Of a stretch of 64,000 bases of DNA, positions 1 through 7,097 are shown one piece after another (the first letter of the stretch is position 1; each line of letters opens with the position of its first letter). The translations under genes were made by a program, and so were the position numbers. A model generated the notes under the pieces. The model had not been told where the DNA came from, searched no databases, and saw only the letters and a program-made list of their open reading frames with translations. Origin of the DNA: Desulfamplus sp964425195 (GTDB lineage Bacteria; Desulfobacterota; Desulfobacteria; Desulfobacterales; Desulfobacteraceae); NCBI GenBank assembly GCA_964425195.1, contig CAYRLG010000013.1:1-64000 (forward strand). The letters are read 5' to 3'.

Positions 1-280
1 AATTAACTCTTTTTTTCTAAAAAGTTACTTTGCTGATTTAATAGTCGATATAGATTTAAAAAAATGGTTATGTATATAAATCTATATATTTTTTATAGCT
101 CTCCTCAGAAAAAAGGCTGGAAATATCTGGAAAAAAGGGTAGAAATGGTTATGGTTGTTGTTATGATTAAATATCTCTACATGTAGAAAATATTAATCAG
201 TAGGAACAAAATCGGTAGCAGTAAGCCCTATATATAGCAAACCTTCAATTGGTGACGATTAATAGTAAAGTGAGGAAATT
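1..280. other. Non-coding leader, AT-rich, upstream of the metallophosphoesterase gene
   Basis: No convincing gene is visible here. The stretch is very AT-rich and holds a short perfect palindrome, TCTACATGTAGA, at 176-187. A clear ribosome binding site (GAGGAA) lies just before the ATG at 281, so the promoter of the next gene is probably in this stretch, but I cannot single out a -35/-10 pair. Confidence 0.5.
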
Positions 281-1015
281 ATGAGAATCGCCATATTTTC
301 TGATATACATTCAAATTTAGAAGCTCTTCAGGCTTTTGTTGAGCACTCCTTAAAAAAAAGAGTAGATCGCTATATCTGTTTAGGCGATATTGTCGGATAT
401 GGGGCAAATCCAAATAGCTGCATAAAGATTCTACAGGCGATACCTTGTATGAACTCTATTCTTGGTAATCACGATAATGCCGCTGCTGGTGGTGTTTATA
501 ACATGTGTAAAGATGCTGCTGAGGTTATATCGTGGACAAAGATGCGCCTATCTCCTAATAGTCTCTTTTTTTTACAAAACCTTCGTGAAAACATTAAAAG
601 TGAAAACCTCTTTTTTTGTCATGCCAACCCATGCGGTAAATCAGATTGGTACTATATTGGAGAGAAGCCATTTATATCTCGCACCTTTTTTTTGACTAAA
701 GCAAAAATTCTTTTTGCAGGACATACTCATGTTGCATCAGTTATTACTCGTAAAAATTTTTTATGTTTTTATATCAGAAAACCAGAAGATGGGGCTGTGG
801 TACCAACTGCGAGTCTTAATCGACAGATATTCAACTGCGGCAGTATAGGACAGCCCAGAGATGGTGATCCAAGAGCCTCTTACCTTATTTATGATATAGA
901 AAAAGATATTGTTGAGTTTCACAGGGTTCGGTATGACTATGAGCAAGCTGCAAAAAAGATAGTAACTGCGGGTCTGCCAGAGTTTTTAGCTTTACGGCTT
1001 GCAAAAGGAGTGTAA
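281..1015 (+). CDS. Calcineurin-like metallophosphoesterase (YfcE/ApaH-like)
   Basis: A 244-residue cytosolic phosphoesterase of the binuclear-metal calcineurin-like superfamily. The five metal-site blocks are all present in order: D8-x-H10 at the N-terminus (FSDIHSN), GD at 35-36 (LGDIVGYG), GNHDN at 62-66, a His at 114 (CHANP) and GHTH at 147-150. The first block, the GDIVGYG form and the length match the group of small bacterial phosphodiesterases often annotated as diadenosine-tetraphosphatase-like. The substrate cannot be told from sequence; phosphodiesters or phosphoprotein are both possible. The start is supported by GAGGAA seven bases upstream. It converges on the kinase gene that follows on the other strand, leaving only about 10 bp between stops, so the two are separate transcription units. 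A phosphatase next to a Ser/Thr kinase is suggestive but not proof of a shared pathway. Confidence 0.8.
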   Translation: MRIAIFSDIHSNLEALQAFVEHSLKKRVDRYICLGDIVGYGANPNSCIKILQAIPCMNSILGNHDNAAAGGVYNMCKDAAEVISWTKMRLSPNSLFFLQNLRENIKSENLFFCHANPCGKSDWYYIGEKPFISRTFFLTKAKILFAGHTHVASVITRKNFLCFYIRKPEDGAVVPTASLNRQIFNCGSIGQPRDGDPRASYLIYDIEKDIVEFHRVRYDYEQAAKKIVTAGLPEFLALRLAKGV

Positions 1016-1025
1016 ATGTTGCTGT

Positions 1026-2390
1026 TCACACTTTGGGTATATACAACCCATTTCCAAAATCAGGAAATCTATTTAAAAGATCGTCTCTTAATATTGCAGC
1101 ATTAGCATATCGCTTATTAAGATTTCTCTCTATACATCTCATTATAACCTGTTCAAACTCAACAGATACCTCTGAACTAACTATACGTGGGGCAACTGCT
1201 ACCATATCTGTTTCAATATTCATAGGATAGCAACTGTTATCTTGATAAAATGGTAGTCTGTTGAGAGTAAAAAGATATAGAATAACCCCTAATGCCCAAA
1301 CATCGCTTGCAATACAGGTCTTGCCATCCATCTGCTCTGGAGACATAAAGTTTAGTGTCCCTTCTGGAGAGTTATTGCGATCCATCCAGCTAATCTCTTT
1401 TGCACTGCCAAAATCAAGCAATTTTAACCTACCATCAGCTCTAACAATTATATTGTCAGGTTTTATATCTCTGTGCATGATCTTGTGTTCATGGATATGG
1501 GCAATAACTGATAATAGCTGAAGAAAGAGCTCCTCTTTTTCCCGAGAAGAGATGTTATATGTCAACAACTTCCAAAGCGTACTACCTTTCACATACTCCT
1601 GTATCAGTATAAATTTATCGTGGTCTTTAACAACTTCAATAAGCTGAACAATATTTGGATGATAAAGCAATCTTTTCAGGACAGCGGCTGATCGCAAAGA
1701 GTTGATATTCATATCTGGCGAATGGGGAATTTTAGCGACTGCCTCTCTCTCTGTTTCAACCTCTTGCACAAGCCAGACAGCTCCATCTGCTCCAGTTGCA
1801 ATTTTGCGTACAGGTTTCCATTTGTTAAAAATAGCTCTTTTGCCTCTTCTTGCCAATTGATGCTTAGGTGCAAAAAAGCTCAATCCCTCTTGTAGATATC
1901 CAACAATCAATCTCCATGTATCTCTATCTTGTTCAGATTCATGTTTCTCTTTTGACTCTTGCTCTGAGCCTTTATCCCTTTTGTTAGCTCTTCTTGTCTC
2001 TAAGATTGCCTGTCCACACTCAAGCAGTACATAAAAACGCATAGCAAAACTCTCATCATTAAGGGGCATAACAATATAGTCATCTGCACCTGCTTTAATG
2101 TAAGTTTGGATTGTAGATATAAGTTCTGAAGAGAGAAGAATAAGCAGAGGAACTGGCGGTGTTGGGAGAGTTTTTTTAATCCATCGAATATTTTCAACAT
2201 TAGTTGCTGTGTTGTGATCAACATGAATAATAATTAAACATATCTCTTCTGTATTAAAAAAATCGACACAACTTTTATAATCTAATTTTTTTAAAGATTT
2301 AGCCTTTATATCAAATGAACTGCTTAACCTCTTTACAAGTTTCTGCTCTGACTCTGTAAGATCAACCATTAATAGTGTCTCAATAGCCAT
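1026..2390 (-). CDS. Degenerate receiver domain fused to Ser/Thr protein kinase
   Basis: A 454-residue fusion. Residues 1-130 have the length and alternating pattern of a response-regulator receiver, but the key residues are not the usual ones: the end of strand 3 reads IIIHVDHN (around 53-60), placing His where the phosphorylated Asp normally sits, and the switch Lys is Met108 (VMPLN). A charged linker (about 133-157) follows. Residues 190-445 are a Hanks-type kinase with a full set of motifs: a Gly-rich loop (ATGADGAV), catalytic Lys220 (AVAKI), HRDIKPDN at 306-313, DFG at 326-328, SPE at 350-352 and DVWALGVIL. There are no membrane segments, so it is cytosolic. An AAGGAG site precedes the ATG. 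The receiver is probably a phosphorylation-independent interaction module; the kinase looks active. Targets are unknown. Confidence 0.85.
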   Translation of the reverse strand: MAIETLLMVDLTESEQKLVKRLSSSFDIKAKSLKKLDYKSCVDFFNTEEICLIIIHVDHNTATNVENIRWIKKTLPTPPVPLLILLSSELISTIQTYIKAGADDYIVMPLNDESFAMRFYVLLECGQAILETRRANKRDKGSEQESKEKHESEQDRDTWRLIVGYLQEGLSFFAPKHQLARRGKRAIFNKWKPVRKIATGADGAVWLVQEVETEREAVAKIPHSPDMNINSLRSAAVLKRLLYHPNIVQLIEVVKDHDKFILIQEYVKGSTLWKLLTYNISSREKEELFLQLLSVIAHIHEHKIMHRDIKPDNIIVRADGRLKLLDFGSAKEISWMDRNNSPEGTLNFMSPEQMDGKTCIASDVWALGVILYLFTLNRLPFYQDNSCYPMNIETDMVAVAPRIVSSEVSVEFEQVIMRCIERNLNKRYANAAILRDDLLNRFPDFGNGLYIPKV

Positions 2391-2822
2391 TTTAAACTCC
2401 TTATCTTTTTAAAGGTAACTTGTCTTTGTCCTTATGATAAAGATGCTCTTCTTATACATGTATAGTTATTTATTCATTATCTAAAATAGTAATCAATATA
2501 AGTATGTTAGTCGGCTCTCATCTACTGATATGTATATTGATATATACAGTCAGGCAGATATAAAGAGTTTTTATGAATCAGATTCACTATATTGCTCCAA
2601 TATTAAAATATAATAATTATTTCAATATATTAATATCAATACGCTCGCTTTTTTTCTTCTTAGCTCTCTTTGGCATACATGTTGCTGATATTGATATCTC
2701 AAATATAATTGCTTGTAATGATATCCATAACTATTGAAAAGACAAAATCTTTAAAAAAACAGACAACAGACGTTATGATGCTATGACATTATAATGCTAT
2801 CCCTTCAAAGGAATTATGTGCC
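2391..2822. other. Divergent intergenic region with a sigma-54 promoter
   Basis: A 432-bp gap between the kinase gene (leftward) and the CoA-transferase gene (rightward). It is strongly AT-rich with several ATATTGATAT-like runs. The only site I can name with confidence is the sigma-54 element at 2671-2686, listed separately. No open frame with a ribosome binding site was seen. Confidence 0.6.
2671..2686 (+). promoter_or_regulatory. Sigma-54 (-24/-12) promoter of the CoA-transferase/acyl-CoA dehydrogenase unit
   Basis: TGGCATACATGTTGCT matches the sigma-54 consensus TGGCAC-N5-TTGCW, with the invariant GG and GC exactly 12 bp apart. Transcription would start about 11-13 bp after the GC, near 2697, giving a 125-nt leader before the ATG at 2823. 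The window encodes a sigma-54 activator (33262-35082), and two more units carry similar elements. Confidence 0.75.
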
Positions 2823-4211
2823 ATGGAAAATAAATTTATAAATATGTATCAAGAGAAGTTAATCTCAGCAGAGCACGCAGCAGGGCTTGTAGAGTCTGGT
2901 ATGACTATACACTATAATGGTAGTGCCAATGTTGCTGCTATTGTTGATAAATATTTAGCTCGGCGAAAAGATGAGTTGCAAAATGTAAAAGTTCGCTCTT
3001 TTCTTGATACCGTCAGCTATGAAGTCTGTAAAGCAGACCCTAAAGGTGATGTGTTTAAATGGCAGAGCGGTTTTATTCTCCCCTTTTCCAGACCTTTTAT
3101 GCAGCAGCGAGGAATTGGTCCTTATGCCTGCGGTACATGGCACATTGCTGGTTCTATTATTAAAACGCTTAATTTGGATATATTTTTTGTTGTCACTGCA
3201 CCTATGGATGATTCTGGATACTTTAACTTCGGACTCACTGCTGCAGAATCTGCGCTTTTAGCAGATCAGGCAAAAAAAATTGTAGTTATTGTTAGAAAGG
3301 ATATGCCAGCCATTAATGGAGGAGATGGTGAAGGCATTCACATATCTAAGGTTGCACATATTGTTGAAGATAACGAATTTCAGACATTTGCACTCAATCC
3401 TGTTCCATCTAAGCCAGAAGATGAGAAGATTGCGGAAAATATTTTAAAAGCAGGTCTTATCCATGATGGAAGCACTATACAAATCGGTATTGGCAGCCTT
3501 CCAAACTCAATGTTAAATCTCATTAAAGATGCTGGTCTTAAACATTGTGGTCTGCACACAGAGATGCTTACAGAAAAGATGCTTGATCTTATTGAATCTG
3601 GAGTTGTGGACAACAGCCGTAAAGAGCGTGATAAATATAAAACCGTATTCTCATTCTGTCTTGGTAGCAGAAAACTTTATGACGCTATTAACAACAATCC
3701 TTCATTTGCAACATATCCTGTAGATTATGTCAACCATCCATTTACCATAGCAAGTCAGCCCGATATGTTCTCTCTCAATAGTGCCTTACAAGTCGATCTG
3801 ACAGGGCAAGTAGCTTCTGAGCAGTCAGGTGGAGATAGACCTGCAATCATCAGCGGTACTGGTGGACAGCTCGATTTTGTACTCGGTACTATGCTTTCAA
3901 AGGATCAGAAAGGGATAAGCGTTATCGCCCTTTACTCAAGACACAAAGGTAAATCAAGAGTTGTACCTATGTTGGAAAAGGGAATGACAGTAACCGTACC
4001 TCGCTCTATTGTACACCATATAGCTACAGAGTGGGGAGTTGCCTGCCTTAAAGGACTTACAGTGGATTTAAGGGCAAAGGCACTTATATCTATTGCTCAT
4101 CCTGAGGATCGTGATGAGCTTTATCGTCAGGCAGAGGAAGCTGGAATTATCTCATATAAGACTTATCACACTGGAGATTTACCCCCTGGAGTACTCTATC
4201 TGAACAGGTAA
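2823..4211 (+). CDS. Acetyl-CoA hydrolase/transferase (4-hydroxybutyrate/butyrate CoA-transferase type)
   Basis: A 462-residue cytosolic enzyme of the acetyl-CoA hydrolase/transferase family, which moves CoA between acetyl-CoA and other carboxylic acids through a glutamyl-CoA thioester. The likely catalytic Glu is E247 in GLHTEML, and the CoA-binding loop GTGGQLDF lies at 345-352; both are hallmarks of the class I-like CoA-transferases related to Cat1/Cat2 and AbfT. The length is normal for the family. AAAGGA lies about 10 bp before the ATG; an upstream ATG in the leader runs into a stop after five codons. The gene is first after the sigma-54 promoter and is followed 86 bp later by an acyl-CoA dehydrogenase, so activation of short or medium carboxylates for beta-oxidation is the likely job. 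The preferred acyl group is not readable. Confidence 0.82.
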   Translation: MENKFINMYQEKLISAEHAAGLVESGMTIHYNGSANVAAIVDKYLARRKDELQNVKVRSFLDTVSYEVCKADPKGDVFKWQSGFILPFSRPFMQQRGIGPYACGTWHIAGSIIKTLNLDIFFVVTAPMDDSGYFNFGLTAAESALLADQAKKIVVIVRKDMPAINGGDGEGIHISKVAHIVEDNEFQTFALNPVPSKPEDEKIAENILKAGLIHDGSTIQIGIGSLPNSMLNLIKDAGLKHCGLHTEMLTEKMLDLIESGVVDNSRKERDKYKTVFSFCLGSRKLYDAINNNPSFATYPVDYVNHPFTIASQPDMFSLNSALQVDLTGQVASEQSGGDRPAIISGTGGQLDFVLGTMLSKDQKGISVIALYSRHKGKSRVVPMLEKGMTVTVPRSIVHHIATEWGVACLKGLTVDLRAKALISIAHPEDRDELYRQAEEAGIISYKTYHTGDLPPGVLYLNR

Positions 4212-4297
4212 AGGTAAGAAAATCAAGATGTTCAATAACATTTAATATATTACACTAAATAACAGAGATAATCATATCAAAAAAGGAAAAATAGAGC

Positions 4298-6130
4298 ATG
4301 GCACAAGTAATAGCAGATCGTCGTGATATTGACTTTAACCTATATGAGATGTTTGGACTTGAGGAGTTTTGTAAGCATGAAAAGTTCAGTGCATTTAATA
4401 AAAAAGCCTTTGATCTAATTTTAAATGAGGCAAGAGCTTTTGCTGTAAAAGAGCTTTTACCAACATATTCAGATGGAGATAAAATTGGTGTCCATTTTGA
4501 AAACGGAACTGTTAAAGTTCCAGAGAGTTTTCACAGAGCACACCAGCTTTACGTTGAAAATGAGTGGGCAGCACCTGCTGCAAATCCTGAATTTGGTGGT
4601 CAGGGACTTCCTCACATGTTAGGCGGAGCTATAAAAGAGTATATGATGGGAGGAAACTGGCCTCTCTACTCTTATGGCTCAATGGGTGTTGGTACTGGGC
4701 GTATGATTGAACTTTACGGCACAGAAGAGCAAAAGCGTCTCTATCTTAAAAAGCTATACACTGGAGAGTGGGGCGGAACTATGCTCTTAACAGAACCCGG
4801 TGCTGGAACTGATGTTGGTTCTCTTCTTACATCTGCTGTAAAAAATTGTGATGGAACATACTCTATTACTGGTAATAAAATTTTTATCACAAATGGAGAG
4901 CACGATCTCACTCCAAATATCATCCATCCTGTACTTGCCCGTATTGAAGGCGATGCCCCCGGAACAAAAGGTATCTCTATTTTCATTGTACCAAAATTCT
5001 TTGTCAATCCTGACGGCTCTCTTGGAGAGCGTAACGATATTGAGTGTACAGGTGTTGAAGAGAAGCATGGAATTCACGGAAGTGCAACATGCAGTATGGC
5101 TCTTGGAAGTAAAGGTAAATGTATTGGATTTCTTCTTGGAGAGCAGCAAAAAGGCATGAAGATCATGTTTAATATGATGAATGGTGCAAGACTGAGCACA
5201 GGTATTCAGGCTCAGGCTTATGCTTCAACCAACTATCTTTACGCTCTTGATTATTCACGTAAACGCCTTCAGGGCAGAGCACTAAAGGATATGGCTGATC
5301 ATGCAGCTCCTTCTGTTCCAATTATTCAGCACCCTGATGTTAGAAGAAACCTCCTACTTATGAAATCTTATGTTGAAGGTCTTAGAAGCCTTGCATACTA
5401 CACAGGAAGGTGCATGGATATAAATAGCTGTTCTGATAATGAAGAAGAGAAAGAGAAGATGGAAAACTTTATCGGTCTGCTTACTCCTATTATCAAAGGC
5501 TATGGTAGTGAACGTGGCTATGAGATGTGTGTTCTTGGTATGCAAGTTTATGGTGGTGCAGGATATACTCAAGATTACCCTGTAGAAGCTATTACTCGTG
5601 ACTGCAAAATTGCCTCTATATACGAAGGTTGTACAGGAGTTCAAGCAATGGACCTTGTAGGACGTAAACTTTTGCAGAACAAAGGTAAAGTTTTTATGAA
5701 CTTTATTACTGAAATTCAGGCTACTATTGCAGAGGCAAGAAAAACTACAGATTCTATAGAGAGTCCAACTCTTGCATCTCTTACTGATGCTGTAGAGAGT
5801 AGTTTAAAGCGTTTTGGTGAAATTGCAGGACTACTTGGCAAAAAATTAGCTTCTGGTAACTTTGAATCTGTATTTGCTCATGCAACTCCTTTTATGGAGG
5901 TGATGGGAGATATGTGTATGGCATGGATGCACCTGTGGCGTGTTACTGTAGCTATAAAGCAACAAGGAGCTGCAAAGAAAAAAGATGTTGCCTTTTATGA
6001 AGGTCAGATAAAAACTGCTGAGTTTTTTATTTATACAATTTTACCTGTAACTCTTGGGAAGATGCAAGCCATTGCAGATGGCACCTCTGTGGCTATTGAG
6101 ATTTCCGAAGCTGCTTTTGGTGGAATGTAA
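4298..6130 (+). CDS. Long-form acyl-CoA dehydrogenase (DmdC/FadE-like, with extra C-terminal domain)
   Basis: A 610-residue FAD acyl-CoA dehydrogenase, about 200 residues longer than the classical form because of an additional helical C-terminal domain. This architecture is shared with 3-methylmercaptopropionyl-CoA dehydrogenase (DmdC) and related long-chain enzymes. Typical stretches are LTEPGAGTD (FAD/substrate loop), ITGNKIFIT, and the segment IYEGCTGVQAMD with the Glu in the position used as catalytic base. Electrons should pass to an electron-transfer flavoprotein, whose genes are not in this window. A paralogue of the same length class lies in the beta-oxidation operon at 40076-41863, which shows that the genome keeps at least two versions. 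AAAAGGAAAA precedes the ATG. It follows the CoA-transferase gene, probably in one transcript. The true substrate (fatty acyl-CoA or sulfur-containing acyl-CoA) is undetermined. Confidence 0.85.
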   Translation: MAQVIADRRDIDFNLYEMFGLEEFCKHEKFSAFNKKAFDLILNEARAFAVKELLPTYSDGDKIGVHFENGTVKVPESFHRAHQLYVENEWAAPAANPEFGGQGLPHMLGGAIKEYMMGGNWPLYSYGSMGVGTGRMIELYGTEEQKRLYLKKLYTGEWGGTMLLTEPGAGTDVGSLLTSAVKNCDGTYSITGNKIFITNGEHDLTPNIIHPVLARIEGDAPGTKGISIFIVPKFFVNPDGSLGERNDIECTGVEEKHGIHGSATCSMALGSKGKCIGFLLGEQQKGMKIMFNMMNGARLSTGIQAQAYASTNYLYALDYSRKRLQGRALKDMADHAAPSVPIIQHPDVRRNLLLMKSYVEGLRSLAYYTGRCMDINSCSDNEEEKEKMENFIGLLTPIIKGYGSERGYEMCVLGMQVYGGAGYTQDYPVEAITRDCKIASIYEGCTGVQAMDLVGRKLLQNKGKVFMNFITEIQATIAEARKTTDSIESPTLASLTDAVESSLKRFGEIAGLLGKKLASGNFESVFAHATPFMEVMGDMCMAWMHLWRVTVAIKQQGAAKKKDVAFYEGQIKTAEFFIYTILPVTLGKMQAIADGTSVAIEISEAAFGGM

Positions 6131-6504
6131 AAAAACTTAAGCTCTTCACCCCCTTGCCATATACAGCTTAAAAAAAATAGAAATTCTCGAACTCCTCTCC
6201 TGAGAGTTTTTATCCATTAATCATTGAATATGGCAATATTAGCCCTTGCCTTTCTCCGCGGTATGGGAATCACTCCTTCTCTTAATCTTAAATAAGAGGA
6301 GGAGATTGGGGGTACAATTAGAAAAAAATATTAATCTCTCCCTATCTTTTCTCCCTATCTCCTGAGCGTCTCCTCCTCAAAAGGAAAATACTTCCCTATT
6401 GAGGAGGAGATTTATTAAATTTTTAATAAAGTAGAATTAACAACTTATTTAAATTATTATATAACTTAAAAAACTCTAAATAAATTAAAGAGGTATCTAT
6501 CTAT
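6131..6504. other. Intergenic region with GAGGAGGAG hairpin sequences
   Basis: A 374-bp gap. It holds a 7-bp stem just after the dehydrogenase stop (TTAAGCT 6137-6143 with AGCTTAA 6165-6171), a GAGGAGGAGATT run near 6296, and a perfect 12-bp inverted repeat at 6369-6410 listed separately. Nothing here looks like a gene. Confidence 0.55.
6369..6410. repeat. Perfect 12-bp inverted repeat (hairpin), purine-rich arm
   Basis: TCTCCTCCTCAA at 6369-6380 is the exact reverse complement of TTGAGGAGGAGA at 6399-6410, separated by 18 nt that can form a smaller inner stem (GGAA/TTCC). The same GAGGAGGAGATT string occurs once more upstream near 6296. The hairpin has no clear T-tract, so it could be an mRNA stabilising or processing structure between the dehydrogenase and the membrane-protein gene rather than a terminator. 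Confidence 0.6.
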
Positions 6505-7026
6505 ATGGCAACTTCCGGTAAGCCTGATAAACAGCGGTTGATCTTTGGTCTTTTTTTGATTGTTTTAATTATTGTTGGAGAACTTACTCTCCATTACTTC
6601 CATTTGCCCGCATGGCCTGCATTTATGTGTATGATCTTCTTCTTCCTTTCCCACATGGATACAAAACTTATTCCAAATATTATTTTTGGTGGAATTTTTG
6701 GGATTGTCTGTTTAATAGCAGATTTTATGTTTATTAAAGCTCTTGCTCCTATAATTGGAGTTGAACCTGCTAAACTTATATTTATTGCAATTTTAGTATT
6801 TCTTATCGTAGCATTTGGAGAGATGCTTCCCATTATTTTCAATAACTACACTTTCACGTTTTTCATATTTGCAGGTTTATCATCAAAGCTGCCAGATACA
6901 AACATGTATGTTTTAATGGGAGTCACACTTATTGGAGGTAGTGTTATGATCGCTGGTGTAATTGGAATCATTAAACTTATGGGGCTTCTTATGGAAAAGA
7001 GAGAAGAGGCTGAACAGACCAGTTAA
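6505..7026 (+). CDS. Small multi-pass membrane protein, unknown function
   Basis: A 173-residue protein with four or five hydrophobic segments: roughly 10-28, 36-52, 55-80, 90-110, 116-128 and 137-162, with charged ends (N-terminal KPDKQR, C-terminal EKREEAEQ). The general plan, including the WPAFMCMIFFF stretch, faintly recalls the DUF1097 family (YcdZ-like) of small inner-membrane proteins, but I would not name it. There is a weak GAGGT site before the ATG. It sits 71 bp before the aldehyde/alcohol dehydrogenase gene, in the same direction, so it may help transport an alcohol or acid used by that enzyme. That link rests on position only. Confidence 0.6.
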   Translation: MATSGKPDKQRLIFGLFLIVLIIVGELTLHYFHLPAWPAFMCMIFFFLSHMDTKLIPNIIFGGIFGIVCLIADFMFIKALAPIIGVEPAKLIFIAILVFLIVAFGEMLPIIFNNYTFTFFIFAGLSSKLPDTNMYVLMGVTLIGGSVMIAGVIGIIKLMGLLMEKREEAEQTS

Positions 7027-7097
7027 ATAGTGTATAAATAGTGTAAGTAATATTAGTTATAATAACCAGATAGTTAAAAACTTTAAGGAGAATTGAA

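Noticed and set aside
6233..6253. Sigma-54 promoter (TGGCAATATTAGCCCTTGC)
   Set aside because: The GG-to-GC distance is 16 bp, too long for sigma-54 recognition.
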